Source: Alcaligenaceae bacterium SAGV5 | GTDB taxonomy: Bacteria; Pseudomonadota; Gammaproteobacteria; Burkholderiales; Burkholderiaceae_B | Direction: 5' to 3' | Length of the DNA: 64,000 nt | NCBI GenBank assembly: GCA_009360345.1 | Contig: SPDP01000001.1 | Span: 1,984,001 to 2,048,000, forward strand | In this document: piece after piece, positions 1 through 8,546 of the stretch | How the letters are laid out: each line of letters starts with the position of its first letter | Position numbering within the stretch: the stretch's first letter is position 1 | The notes under the pieces: model-generated | The model's input: the letters and a program-made list of their open reading frames with translations, nothing else | Told to the model about the DNA's origin: nothing | The model's database searches: none | Translations under genes and position numbers: made by a program

Positions 1-27
1 TGCGATCGTCACTCATCACCGTCGGTA

Positions 28-270
28 GTCCTTGACCGGTGGGGTGGGGCGGCCCGCGGTGGGGCGCATTCGGAGCCGCCGGAGTTGGCGCGGTTGGCGG
101 GGAAGCAAGGGCGTGCATGTGTGAGCGCGGCAGTAGGAATAGCCCGGGGGGCTATTCCCGCGCGAGTTCACGCCCGCCCCGGCAACCGTGCCAACTCCGG
201 GTAGTCCCGCGTAGCGGGACCGGCTTCGCTGCGCCCCAACGCGAGCCGCCCCACCCCACCGATCAAGGAC
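28..270. repeat. Nested imperfect inverted repeat (REP/palindromic intergenic element)
   Basis: This is the content of the gene-free stretch 1-314. Positions 28-58 pair with 240-270 (29 of 31 bases complementary), 79-102 pair with 177-200 (22 of 24), and a central hairpin pairs 136-145 with 149-158 perfectly. The right side also holds a small hairpin (204-220, GTCCCGC/GCGGGAC). The element lies just past the stop of the minus-strand SDR gene, so it may end that operon. A related partial copy lies at 56817-56851 (see there). The pairing is read directly from the sequence; any function is inference. No coding potential is evident beyond high-GC chance frames. Confidence 0.75.
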
Positions 271-314
271 GGTTCAAGAACCTGATCCCTGCCATTCACG
301 ACCGTCGATGCGGC

Positions 315-1088
315 CTAAAGCAACGTCTGCCCGCCATCGATCACGATGGTCGAGCCGGTCACGAAGGCCGACGCATCGGAGGCCAGCCAGACCACGATCT
401 CCTTCAACTCCTCGGGACGCCCGATCCGGCCCAGCGGCACGTTCCTGACGAAGGCGGCGTGCCTGGCCGGATCGCTCATCTCCGCTTCGGTCAGCGGCGT
501 CAGGAAGCGTCCTGGCGCCAGGGTGTTGACGCGAATGCCTTGCGGCGCCCACTCCATGGCCAGCGCGCGCGAAAAATTGATCATGGCCGCCTTGGCCGCG
601 CTGTAGGGGGAATTGTTGGGCCGGCCACGCAGCCCGGCGGCCGAGGCGATGTTGATGATGGAGCCGCGGCCTTGCGCGTGCATGGCTCGTCCCGCCGCGC
701 GGCAGACATAGAAGGTCGAGTCCAGGTTGGCGCCGATCAGGCGCTTCCATTCGTCGTCGGCCAGTTCCAGCACGGGCTTGCGCTGGCTGCCTCCGGCCGA
801 GTGCACCAGGATGTCGAGCGCGCCGAATTCATCGAGCACGGCCGAGACGGCGCGATCGACCTGGGCGGAATCGGTCGCGTCGGCGGCCAGCGGCAGCGCG
901 CGGGCGCCGGTCGCGCGGATTTCCTCGCAGGCCGCCTCGACGTCCCGCGCGGTGCGCGCCAGCAGCGCCACATTGGCGCCGGCCTGCGCCAGCCCCATCG
1001 CGATGGCCCGGCCCAGGCCCTTGCCGGCGCCGGTGATGAGCGCGGTTCGGCCGTCCAGCCGCATGGTGTTCCACAGGGATGCGTTCAT
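315..1088 (-). CDS. SDR family NAD(P)-dependent oxidoreductase
   Basis: A 257-residue classical short-chain dehydrogenase, probably a cytoplasmic NAD(P)-dependent alcohol/ketone oxidoreductase. The Rossmann glycine motif TGAGKGLG is at residues 19-26, the NSAGG-type motif appears as HSAGG, the catalytic Ser lies in NIASAAG, and the Tyr/Lys pair in YSAAK. The C-terminus VIDGGQTLL is typical of FabG-like SDRs, and the length is normal. It is the last gene of a minus-strand operon, 9 nt after a Bug receptor, with a RidA-like gene and another Bug receptor upstream. The context suggests uptake and oxidation of an organic acid; the substrate cannot be named. An alternative start nine codons in (MRLDGRTAL) is possible. 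Confidence 0.9.
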   Translation of the reverse strand: MNASLWNTMRLDGRTALITGAGKGLGRAIAMGLAQAGANVALLARTARDVEAACEEIRATGARALPLAADATDSAQVDRAVSAVLDEFGALDILVHSAGGSQRKPVLELADDEWKRLIGANLDSTFYVCRAAGRAMHAQGRGSIINIASAAGLRGRPNNSPYSAAKAAMINFSRALAMEWAPQGIRVNTLAPGRFLTPLTEAEMSDPARHAAFVRNVPLGRIGRPEELKEIVVWLASDASAFVTGSTIVIDGGQTLL

Positions 1089-1097
1089 GGGCGGGTC

Positions 1098-2066
1098 CTA
1101 GTTGAAGACGATGTGGGCCTGCTTGATGACGTCGGTCCAGCGGGCCAGGTCGCGTTTCAGGAAGTCCGCGGCCTGTTCGGGCGTGCCCCCGATGATCTCG
1201 GCGCCGAGGTCCTTGAGGCGCTGGCGGATGTCCGGCTGCTGGAGCCCGGCGTTGACCGCCTCGTTCAGCTTGTCGATGACCTTGCGAGGCGTGCCGGCCG
1301 GCGCGAACATCATGTACCAGGCGCCGATCTCGTAGCCTTTCAAGCCCGCCTCGTCCACGGTCGGGACCTGGGGCAGCAGGGCCGAGCGCGAGCGGGACGT
1401 GACCGCGAGGGCGCGCAACTGGCCGCCGTTGATCAGGGGCAGCAGCGCGGGCATGTTCTCGAAGGCGAGCTGGACGCGGCCACCCACCAGGTCGACCAGC
1501 GCCGGCGCCGTGCCCTTGTATGGCACGTGCGTCATGTCCACGTGGCCCATCAGCTTGAACAGTTCGCCACCCAGGTGGGACGACGAGCCGTTGCCGACGG
1601 AAGAGAAGGCCAGCTTGCCCGGATTGGCCTTGGCGTAGGCCAGCAGCTCGGGCACGGACTTGACCGGCAGCGAAGGATTGACGACGAGCACGTTGGGGAC
1701 GATGGCCACGAAGGCGATGGGCACGAGATCCTTGATCGGGTCGTAGCGCAGGTCCGGGAACATGCTGGGCGCCGTGGAATACGACGGCATGCTGCCCAGC
1801 GTGATCGTGTAGCCGTCCGGAGGCGACTGGGCGACGTGGGCGGTGCCTATCGTGCCCGAGGCGCCGGGGCGGTTCTCGATCACCACGGGCTGGCCGAAGC
1901 GCTGGGAGATGACCTGGCCCAGCGCGCGGGCCAGGATGTCGTTGGCGCCGCCGGGCGTCCACGCGCTGATCAGGCGGATGGGCTTGGCCGGGTAATCCTG
2001 GGCGGCGGCGCAGGCCGCGGCCGCCATGAGGCCGGCGGCGGCCGCGATGCGTAGGGAATATTTCAT
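1098..2066 (-). CDS. Tripartite tricarboxylate transporter substrate-binding protein (Bug family)
   Basis: A 322-residue periplasmic solute receptor of the Bug/TctC family. It has an N-terminal Sec signal (hydrophobic to about residue 22, cleavage near AAAQ), the family hallmark YPAKPIRLI, the WTPGGAND ligand loop, ENRPGASGTIG and HVPYKGTAPAL. Such receptors bind a carboxylate or similar small molecule and hand it to a TctAB-type membrane pair or a sensor. No tctAB genes are present nearby, as is usual for the expanded Bug families of Bordetella. It sits between a RidA-like gene and an SDR in the same operon, so its ligand is probably a substrate of that operon. The ligand is unknown. Confidence 0.93.
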   Translation of the reverse strand: MKYSLRIAAAAGLMAAAACAAAQDYPAKPIRLISAWTPGGANDILARALGQVISQRFGQPVVIENRPGASGTIGTAHVAQSPPDGYTITLGSMPSYSTAPSMFPDLRYDPIKDLVPIAFVAIVPNVLVVNPSLPVKSVPELLAYAKANPGKLAFSSVGNGSSSHLGGELFKLMGHVDMTHVPYKGTAPALVDLVGGRVQLAFENMPALLPLINGGQLRALAVTSRSRSALLPQVPTVDEAGLKGYEIGAWYMMFAPAGTPRKVIDKLNEAVNAGLQQPDIRQRLKDLGAEIIGGTPEQAADFLKRDLARWTDVIKQAHIVFN

Positions 2067-2091
2067 GGGGAGTCCTGTCGCGTGGAGGCGG

Positions 2092-2568
2092 TCACGCCGG
2101 CGTGATTTCGAAGGTGCACAGCGTCTCGACCGGCGCGGTGTAGATCAGGTCAGGCACGCTCAGGCTGGCGCGGGCCATGGCGGCGCGTTCCGGTCCGAAG
2201 ACCTCGACGAACAGGTCGGAGGCGCCGTTGGACACATAGGGCGCGCGCTCGAAGCCCGGCGCGCCGTTCACGTAGACCACCAGTTGCACGACCCGCACGA
2301 TGCGATCGAGATCCTTGAGCACCGCCTTGGCCTGGGCGAGGTGGTTGATCGCGCACAGCCGGGCCGACTGGTAGGCCTGTTCCACCGTGACCTTGTCGCC
2401 GACCTTGCCCAGGTAGGGAAAGTCGCCGTTGGTATGGCCCAGTGTGCCCTGGCAGAAGAAGAGGCCGCCGGCGGCCACGCCGGGTACCAGGGCCGGGTTG
2501 GCCTTGATGACCGGGGCGTCGGGCAGCGTGATGCCCAGTTCCTTCAGGCGGGTTTCGATCGCGGACAT
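2092..2568 (-). CDS. RidA/YjgF-family protein
   Basis: A 158-residue protein of the RidA (YjgF/YER057c/UK114) fold. Members deaminate reactive enamine/imine intermediates or act in catabolic pathways as small hydrolases. Visible features are GLFFCQGTLG, the conserved LKDLDRIVRVVQLVVYVN segment and the C-terminal EVFGPERAAMARASLSV block. The canonical RidA arginine region reads ARASLSV here, as in the longer YjgF-like subfamily found beside amino-acid or keto-acid catabolic genes. It lies between two Bug receptor genes in a minus-strand operon, 25 nt upstream of the second Bug. The precise substrate is not inferable. Confidence 0.88.
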   Translation of the reverse strand: MSAIETRLKELGITLPDAPVIKANPALVPGVAAGGLFFCQGTLGHTNGDFPYLGKVGDKVTVEQAYQSARLCAINHLAQAKAVLKDLDRIVRVVQLVVYVNGAPGFERAPYVSNGASDLFVEVFGPERAAMARASLSVPDLIYTAPVETLCTFEITPA

Positions 2569-2584
2569 GGTCGTTGCTTCCTTG

Positions 2585-3577
2585 TTATTCGAGAGAGAGG
2601 TTGGCGGCCTTGATGGCGTCGCGCCAATAGGTGAATTCGGAGCGCCAGAAGCGGTCCAGTTCGGCGGTGTTCATGGGCGAGGGCACGGCGCCCAGTTCCT
2701 TGAGCTTGGCCACGGTCTCGGGATCGCGGGCGGCGGCCAGCACGGCCGATTCCAGGCGGGCCAGCACGGCGGGCGGCAGGCCCGCGCGGGTGAAGATGGA
2801 GATCCAGCTCGAATTCTTGAACGCGGGCAGGCCGGACTCGGCGATGGTCGGCACCTCGGGCAGCACGGCGATGCGTTCTTCCGTGGTTACGCCCAGGGCC
2901 GTGACCTGTCCCGCCTTGATCAGGCTGATCGGACCGGTGACGTTGTCGAACACGGCGGTGATGTTGCCGGCGAGCAGGTCCTGGATGGCGGGCGCGGCAC
3001 CCTTGTAGGGCACGTGTGTCATCTGGATGCCGGCCATCTTGGCCAGCAGTTCGCCCGACAGATGCTGCACGCCGCCGGCGCCGCCCGTGCCGAAGGTCAC
3101 CTTGCCGGGGTTGGCCTTGGCCCAGGCGATGAACTCCCGCAGGTCGTGCGCGGGAACGTTCTTGTTCAGGATGATCACGTTGGGCAGTTTGCCCACCATG
3201 GCGACCGGCTGCAGATCCTTGATGGGATCGTATGGCAGGTTCTTCTGCGTCAGCGGATTGATGACCGCGGTGGTCACGATGTTCACCAGCACCGTGTAGC
3301 CGTCGGGTTCGGCGCGCGCCACCTCGGCGGTGCCGATGGCGCCGGAGGCGCCGGGACGATTGATGACGACCACGGGCTTGCCGAGTTCGACGGACATTTT
3401 CTGCGCGATCATCCGGCCCACGATGTCGGTCGAGCCGCCGGCGGCGAAGCCGATGACCAGCTTCAGCGGCCGGTCGGGGAAAGGCGCCTGGGCCTGGGCG
3501 GGCGCGCCGGCGCAGGCCAGCGTCGTAAGCGCGGCGGCCAGCAGGGCGCGCCGGGTGCGGGGGTGGCGGGTGCTCAT
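2585..3577 (-). CDS. Tripartite tricarboxylate transporter substrate-binding protein (Bug family)
   Basis: A 330-residue Bug receptor, first intact gene of the operon running down to 315. The start at 3577 is chosen because it gives an Arg-rich plus hydrophobic signal peptide (MSTRHPRTRR then ALLAAALTTLACAG) and has a good GGAGG ribosome site 6-8 nt upstream; the frame stays open much further 5' without homology. Hallmarks are FPDRPLKLVIGFAAGGSTD, NRPGASGAIG, DGYTVLVN, HVPYKGAAPA and the C-terminal WRDAIKAANL. It is periplasmic and binds an unknown small molecule. Two different receptors in one operon suggest related ligands. Confidence 0.92.
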   Translation of the reverse strand: MSTRHPRTRRALLAAALTTLACAGAPAQAQAPFPDRPLKLVIGFAAGGSTDIVGRMIAQKMSVELGKPVVVINRPGASGAIGTAEVARAEPDGYTVLVNIVTTAVINPLTQKNLPYDPIKDLQPVAMVGKLPNVIILNKNVPAHDLREFIAWAKANPGKVTFGTGGAGGVQHLSGELLAKMAGIQMTHVPYKGAAPAIQDLLAGNITAVFDNVTGPISLIKAGQVTALGVTTEERIAVLPEVPTIAESGLPAFKNSSWISIFTRAGLPPAVLARLESAVLAAARDPETVAKLKELGAVPSPMNTAELDRFWRSEFTYWRDAIKAANLSLE

Positions 3578-3600
3578 GGAAACCTCCGGGGGGAAGGGAG

Positions 3601-3650
3601 TCAGCGCCGGATGGCGGCGCGCACGTGGGCAATGGCTTCCTGGCGCGTCC
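3601..3650 (-). pseudogene. 3' end of an unidentified minus-strand gene, cut at a junction
   Basis: Reading the minus strand, an open frame ends TRQEAIAHVRAAIRR followed by a TGA at 3603-3601, 23 nt upstream of the Bug start at 3577. It looks like the natural C-terminus of the preceding gene of the operon. Upstream of about 3650 the frame runs into sequence that codes on the opposite strand for the gene at 3651-5123, so only about 16 codons remain. The family cannot be recognised from so little. The breakpoint is part of a suspected rearrangement or misjoin. Confidence 0.5.
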
Positions 3651-5123
3651 CGATCCCCCGTCACCCCTCCCGCCGCTTCCGTCGACGTCACCCTGGCCGG
3701 CTGGCCCGGCCTTGCCGGACTGACCGTCAAGGCGGACGGCAAGGAGATCGCCGTCGCCAACGGCGCCTTCTCGGTTGCCCAGGGCACCACGCTGACTTTC
3801 GAGGCGGGTGGCGTGGAACTGGCGTCGCTCTCGCCCCGGCGCACCATCACCGTGTTCGACCTCCTGCCCAGCCGCGACTGCCAAAGCTCGCTTGAGCTGG
3901 GCAAGCTGCTGAGCCTGCTGCTGGCGCTGGACAGCGACCAGGATCCCGGCAATGGGATCACTCTCGCCCCGGTCCCGCAGCCGGCCTCGGGGGTCAAGCT
4001 GGCCATGCTGAGCGAGCAGGAACTGCTCGCACTGGAAACCCGGCTCGTGGGCCGCAGCGTGCCGGCGACAGATGCCCTGCGCGCGGCCAACGCGGCGCTC
4101 GACCAGGAGACCTGGAGCGAGTCCCTGGCCTCGCGCACCTCGTTCACGAACGACATGACCGTGTTGCAGAACTATCTGGACCGCGTCCTGGCCGAACTGG
4201 CCCGGGACCCCCGGACGCTGACGGGCTTCTCGTACCTGACCGACGACCAGGCCGCGCGCATCCCCGCGACCCTCAAGAGCCAGGGCATGGCCTTCGACGG
4301 CGACACGCCCGTCTTCTCGTGGCGCTACGGCCTGCAGCGCACCGATGCGGCGTACCAGGCCACCCTGAACCGGCCGCTGGCGCTGCCCGCCGACATCCAG
4401 GCCGAGTACGGCGCCAGCGCCGACGGGCCCCACATGGGCCACATCGGCGACATCGACATCCTGGACGGCAAGCTGTATGCGCCCATCGAGGACGAGGACG
4501 ATTCGTCGCAGCAATCCTACATCGCCATATTCGACGCCAAGACGCTGCAGTACACCGGCGAGAAGCACGCGCTGCCGCTGCCCGAACACGCCGACGGGGT
4601 GCCCTGGGTGGCCGTGGATGGTCCCCGCAAGCTGCTCTACACGGTGACCTGGAGCACTTCGGCCGCCGACAAGCTGAACGTCTTCGACCTGACGACCTTC
4701 CGGCTGATCCGCTCCGTGCCCCTGCAGACGTCGTTCAACGGCAAGCGGGTGCAGGGCGCCAAGGTCTACCGCGGCATGCTGTACGCCTCCAGCGACACCA
4801 AGGACAGCGTGGCCGGGACCGACCTCAAGCGCAAGCGCATCTACAAGATCGACCCCGTCAGCGGCGCCGTCATCGAGCTGATGCACTACGACGAACCCAA
4901 CCGCACCGAAGCCGAGGGGCTGGCCTTCAGCGCCGACGGCACCATGCACCTGACGGTCATCGCGCCCTACACCACGCCGATCTACGGCCAGACGACCAAC
5001 CCCAAGCCCTTCGACGAGAGCTACAGCATCGACGGCGACGACTGGAATCCGTCCGCCACCCTGCGCCACTTCACGCGCACCCGCGCTCCGCTGCGGGAGA
5101 AGATCTGCGCCCTGGGCGCATGA
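3651..5123 (+). pseudogene. 5'-truncated beta-propeller-like exported protein
   Basis: About 490 codons are open, but there is no start codon, ribosome site or signal peptide at the 5' end. The frame begins abruptly at VTPPAASVDVTLAGW, and the next in-frame ATG is far inside (about 4003). The N-terminal part has an Ig-like or carboxypeptidase-regulatory-like segment (ADGKEIAVANGAFSV) and a DSDQDPGNGI motif often found in secreted lipoproteins of Burkholderiales and pseudomonads. The C-terminal 250 residues look like a beta-propeller, with repeated blades such as GDIDILDGKLYAP, IAIFDAKTLQYTG and IYKIDPVSGAVIEL. It was probably a lipoprotein whose Cys-Gly-rich N-terminus is missing. The function is unknown. 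It meets the broken minus-strand gene at about 3650. Confidence 0.7.
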
Positions 5124-5128
5124 CCACC

Positions 5129-5159
5129 GCCGGGAAGCGGCGGGCGGCCGCTTCCCGGC
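5129..5159. terminator. Perfect 13-bp hairpin between convergent genes
   Basis: 5129-5141 pairs perfectly with 5147-5159 around a 5-nt loop, between the convergent stop codons at 5123 (plus) and 5164 (minus). It lacks a T-run, so it is best seen as a bidirectional, possibly Rho-assisted terminator. Confidence 0.6.
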
Positions 5160-5163
5160 CCGC

Positions 5164-6066
5164 CTACGGACCTTCCGGAAGATCCGTGGGCGGAGTGTCG
5201 GCCATGGCGGCGTACGCGCTTCCCAGCCGCATCAGTTCCGGCGTGCCGATCAGTCCGTTCAGTTCGTCGAAATCCAGCATGCGGTCGCGCCAGGGCGCCG
5301 TCGTGCCGTGTCCGCGCAGGCTGGCGTAGTAGCCTTGCAGCACGTGGGCCACCGCGCGCGCGGTGCCGCCCGGGAAGATCGCGATGCCGAAGCCGTGCCG
5401 CTCCAGTTCCGCCGCGCTCTGGACGGGCGTCTTGCCGCCTTCCACCATGTTGGCGAGCAGCGGCGCCCGGCCTTTGAAGCGGCGGCAGGCCGCGTCCATC
5501 TGTTCCGGGGTCCTCAGGGCCTCGATGAAGAGTGCGTCCACCCCCGTTTCCAGATATCGCTCGGCCCGGTCCAGCGCCGCCTCCAATCCCTCCACGGCAA
5601 CGGCGTCGGTGCGCGCCAGGATCAGGGTCGAAGACGACGCGCGCGCATCCAGCGCGGCCTTGAGCTTGCCGGCCATCTCGGCGGCCGGCACCACGGACTT
5701 GCCGTCCAGGTGGCCGCAGCGCTTGGGAAAGGTCTGATCCTCGAGCTGGATCATCGCGGCGCCGGCGCGCTCCAGGCCGCGTACCGTGCGCATCGCGTTC
5801 AATGCGTTGCCGAACCCGGTGTCGGCATCGACGATCACGGGCAGCGATACGCGCTCGGTGATGCGCGCCAGCGTGTCGGCCACCTCGGTATAGGTGGTCA
5901 GGCCGACGTCGGAACGTCCGAGCCGGGTATAGGCGATGGACGCCCCGGACAGGTACAAGGCCTCGAAGCCCGCCTGCTCGGCGATCAGGGCGCTGAAGGC
6001 GTCGTAGACGCCCGGTGCGAGCACGATGCCGGGACGGGCCAGGCGGGAGCGCAGGTCGTGGGACAT
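5164..6066 (-). CDS. Isocitrate lyase/PEP mutase-family carboxylic acid lyase
   Basis: A 300-residue TIM-barrel enzyme of the isocitrate lyase/phosphoenolpyruvate mutase superfamily. The metal-binding DADTGFGN is at 80-87, the E/D-rich LEDQTFPKRCGH at 108-119 carries the lyase-type catalytic Cys (KRCGH), and LILARTDA follows. Family members split 2-methylisocitrate, 2,3-dimethylmalate or oxaloacetate, and the KRCGH loop favours a C-C lyase over a mutase. It is the last gene of the operon GntR-regulated from 8.5 kb: LeuC-type, LeuD-type, isochorismatase-type, then this gene after 13 nt. Next to a LeuCD-type hydro-lyase, the likely role is cleavage of the 2-hydroxy-diacid made by that hydratase, as in the known dimethylmaleate hydratase/dimethylmalate lyase pair. 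That last point is inference. Confidence 0.85.
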   Translation of the reverse strand: MSHDLRSRLARPGIVLAPGVYDAFSALIAEQAGFEALYLSGASIAYTRLGRSDVGLTTYTEVADTLARITERVSLPVIVDADTGFGNALNAMRTVRGLERAGAAMIQLEDQTFPKRCGHLDGKSVVPAAEMAGKLKAALDARASSSTLILARTDAVAVEGLEAALDRAERYLETGVDALFIEALRTPEQMDAACRRFKGRAPLLANMVEGGKTPVQSAAELERHGFGIAIFPGGTARAVAHVLQGYYASLRGHGTTAPWRDRMLDFDELNGLIGTPELMRLGSAYAAMADTPPTDLPEGP

Positions 6067-6079
6067 GGCGGCGTCTTCC

Positions 6080-6700
6080 TCAGTCAGTCAGGCCGCGCTC
6101 GAAGCTGCGGCAGTCGGTCACATCGGCGATGCCCGCCATGTCGGCCAGCGCCGTGGCGTGCACCTCCTCGCGGAACGCGGCGCAGCCGTCCGCCAGCACG
6201 GCAACGTGGTATTCGCGCATGTGGGCGTCGCGGACGGTGCTGGCCACGCCGCCGTTGGTCACGATGCCGCACACGGCCACCGTGTCGATGCCCGCGTGGC
6301 GCAGCACCCAGTCGAGCTGCGTATTGAAGAAAGCGGAATACGCCACCTTGCAGACCGAGACGTCCACCAGGCCGTCCAGTTCAGCCACATTGGCCTGTCC
6401 ACGGCTGCCCGGCGCGAAATCGCCCTTGCGCAGGAACGGCCGCAGGGCCGCCAGGTGCGGCACGATCATCGGTTCGCCGCGGCCATCCGGCCACAGCGTG
6501 AACTGGCTGGCGACCACCATGCCGCCGGCCGTCTTCAGCGCCCGCGCCGTTGCCGCCACGCGCGGCGGCAACGCGGCAGCGGCGGCGCTGACCGCGCCGC
6601 CCCGGGCATAGGCGCCGTCGGGCGCGAGAAAATCGTTCTGCAGATCGACGATCAGCAGCGCGGTACGCGCCGGATCGGCGGGAAAGGGGGCGTTCGTCAT
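6080..6700 (-). CDS. Isochorismatase-family cysteine hydrolase
   Basis: A 206-residue cysteine hydrolase with the complete Asp-Lys-Cys triad: D19 in LLIVDLQNDF, K118 in SVCKVAYSAF and C144 in VAVCGIVTNGG. Members hydrolyse amides (nicotinamide, maleamate, N-carbamoylsarcosine, ureidoacrylate) or isochorismate. Its start overlaps the LeuD-type stop by 4 nt (ATGA), so the two are translationally coupled. In a cluster with a maleate-isomerase-like protein and an aromatic hydroxylase, an amidase acting on a maleamate-like intermediate is attractive, as in nicotinate catabolism. The sequence alone does not settle the substrate. Confidence 0.87.
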   Translation of the reverse strand: MTNAPFPADPARTALLIVDLQNDFLAPDGAYARGGAVSAAAAALPPRVAATARALKTAGGMVVASQFTLWPDGRGEPMIVPHLAALRPFLRKGDFAPGSRGQANVAELDGLVDVSVCKVAYSAFFNTQLDWVLRHAGIDTVAVCGIVTNGGVASTVRDAHMREYHVAVLADGCAAFREEVHATALADMAGIADVTDCRSFERGLTD

Positions 6701-7227
6701 GACGGTCGATGTCCGGTGGAAGAAGTGTCGAGGCCATCCCCGGCCAGGCGCTTGCGAAGCTGGTTCAACAAGCCGCCGCTACGGGCCATGTCGACCAGGA
6801 AGTCCGGAATGGCCTCGCACTCGAGCACCCTGCCGTCCCCGGTCGCCACCCGCGGCGTTGCGCCCAGGCGGATGTCGACCTGCCCGGCCTCGTCCAGCGA
6901 CTCGGCCTGCGGGCAGGTCAACAGCATCAGCCCCACATTGAAGGCATTGCGGAAGAACAGGCCCCCATAGGATGGCGCGATCACCGCCGCCACGCCCAGG
7001 CGCACCAGCGCCGCCGCGGCCTGCTCGCGCGAGGACCCGATGCCGAAGCCCGGCCCCGCCGCCACGACGTCGCCGGGCCGCACCGACGCCGCGAACTCGG
7101 GCCGGACCGACTCCAGGCAGTGCGTGGCGATGACGTCGATGCCGTGCTTCATGACGTATCCGGGCGCCAGCAGGTCGGTGTCGATGTCCCGCCCAAGCTT
7201 CCAGACACGATGCGTGGACCCATTCAT
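6697..7227 (-). CDS. Aconitase-family hydro-lyase, small (LeuD-type swivel) subunit
   Basis: A 176-residue swivel-domain subunit of a 3-isopropylmalate dehydratase/homoaconitase-type enzyme. It shows GRDIDTDLLAPGYV near the N-terminus (residues 13-26), the substrate loop FGIGSSREQA and APSYGGLFFRNAFNVGL. The start at 7227 overlaps the large-subunit stop by ATGA, as expected for two subunits made together. True LeuD belongs to leucine operons with leuB; here the neighbours are a lyase, an amidase-like hydrolase and a GntR regulator. A catabolic hydratase (maleate, citraconate or dimethylmaleate type) is therefore more likely than leucine synthesis. Confidence 0.87.
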   Translation of the reverse strand: MNGSTHRVWKLGRDIDTDLLAPGYVMKHGIDVIATHCLESVRPEFAASVRPGDVVAAGPGFGIGSSREQAAAALVRLGVAAVIAPSYGGLFFRNAFNVGLMLLTCPQAESLDEAGQVDIRLGATPRVATGDGRVLECEAIPDFLVDMARSGGLLNQLRKRLAGDGLDTSSTGHRPS

Positions 7228-8501
7228 GCCAGTACCTCGCGAGGATCGCTGATGACGCCGCGCAATGCCGAGGCGGCCACCGTGTAGGGCGAGCCCAGGT
7301 ACACCTGCGCCGTAGGCGACCCCATCCGGCCCTTGAAATTGCGGGCGGTGGTGGAAATGACCGTGACGTCGTCCCCCATGGGGCTGCCATAGCCGGAGCA
7401 GGCGCCGCAGGAGGTCGGAAAGAGTTCGGCGCCGGCATCCATCAGCACCTGCAGCACGCCTTCTCCGCGCGCGGCGTCCTGGTCGCGCAGGCTGGCCGGA
7501 GCCACGATCAGCCTCACGCCCGGCGCCACCCGGTGCCCCTTGAGCACCGACGCCGCGGCGCGCAGGTCGTCGAGCTTCGCGCCCGTGCAGGCGCCCACAT
7601 AAGCGACGTCTATCGGGACGCCGCGATAGTCGTCGACCGGCCGGGAATTGGCGGGGCTGTGGGGCGCGGCCACCATGGGCGCGAGCGCGCCGGCGTCGAA
7701 ATCGTACCGGGTGCAGGCGGCGCTTTCGTCCGTGTACCATTCGCCGACATCGGGCACCTGCGCGCCGGTGGCGGCCAGCCATTCTGCCGTGACATCGTCA
7801 GGTGCGATCAGGCCGGCCTGGGCACCCAGCTCGGCGCTCATGTTCGACAGCGTCATGCGTTCCTGCATGCCGAGCGCCCGCACCGCCGGCCCGCAGAACT
7901 CCACGGCCTGGTAGGCACCGCCGTTCATGCCGAACCGGCCCAGCATGTGCAGCATCATGTCCTTGGCGGTGACGCCGTCGGACAAGGCGCCGGACCAGTA
8001 CATGCGCAGGGTGTCCGGCACGCGCAGCCAGATCTCGCCCGTCACCACCACGCCCAGCATCTCGGTCGCGCCGATGCCGAACATGTAGGCCCCGAACGCC
8101 CCCCCCGTGGGCGAATGCGAATCCCCGCCCACGCAGAACATGCCGGGCAGGATGTGTCCGCCTTGCGGCACCACGACGTGGCAGATGCCCTGGCTGTCGT
8201 AGACATGCGGCAGGGCCTGCTCGCGCGCCCATTCGCGCGCGATGCGGACGATCCTGCGGGAGTCCTCGTCGCGCTCGGGCACGTAGTGGTCCATGACCAG
8301 CACCACGCGCGACTTGTCCCAGATGCGCGCGCCCAGCTCTTCCAGCATGGGCTTGAGCCGCCTCGGTCCCGACGAATCATGGAACATCGCGAGATCGACC
8401 TTGCAGGTCACGATCTCGCCCACGCGCACGCTGGCGCGGCCCGACGCGCGCGCGATCAGCTTCTGCGCCAGCGTCCGGCCTTCATCCGGCGGTGTATTCA
8501 A
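7224..8501 (-). CDS. Aconitase-family hydro-lyase, large (LeuC-type) subunit
   Basis: A 425-residue large subunit with the [4Fe-4S] ligand cysteines visible as VGACTGAK and the SCGACSGYG pair, plus the aconitase signatures CVGGDSHSPTGGAFG and FKGRMGSPTAQVYLGSP. It is somewhat shorter than biosynthetic LeuC (about 465), like the LeuC/homoaconitase forms of about 420 residues used for catabolic or archaeal enzymes. It is the first gene of the operon. The 125-nt gap before it carries a GntR-type operator (8547-8564), so expression is probably controlled by the regulator encoded just upstream. It forms the enzyme with the adjacent small subunit, adding or removing water on an unsaturated diacid. 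Confidence 0.88.
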   Translation of the reverse strand: MNTPPDEGRTLAQKLIARASGRASVRVGEIVTCKVDLAMFHDSSGPRRLKPMLEELGARIWDKSRVVLVMDHYVPERDEDSRRIVRIAREWAREQALPHVYDSQGICHVVVPQGGHILPGMFCVGGDSHSPTGGAFGAYMFGIGATEMLGVVVTGEIWLRVPDTLRMYWSGALSDGVTAKDMMLHMLGRFGMNGGAYQAVEFCGPAVRALGMQERMTLSNMSAELGAQAGLIAPDDVTAEWLAATGAQVPDVGEWYTDESAACTRYDFDAGALAPMVAAPHSPANSRPVDDYRGVPIDVAYVGACTGAKLDDLRAAASVLKGHRVAPGVRLIVAPASLRDQDAARGEGVLQVLMDAGAELFPTSCGACSGYGSPMGDDVTVISTTARNFKGRMGSPTAQVYLGSPYTVAASALRGVISDPREVLA

Positions 8502-8546
8502 GCTGTCACCCGATATCCTCGAAGGGTCCCGCGGGATCCTTCCAAT

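Noticed and set aside
39..2054. A 671-codon plus-strand frame over the SDR and Bug genes
   Set aside because: It is antisense to two conserved genes and crosses the palindromic repeat. Composition is shadow-like with no domain.
7224..8501. Biosynthetic leuC (leucine pathway)
   Set aside because: No leuB or leuA is nearby; the operon contains a lyase and an amidase-like hydrolase under a GntR operator, and the subunit is short. A catabolic hydro-lyase fits better, though not proven.
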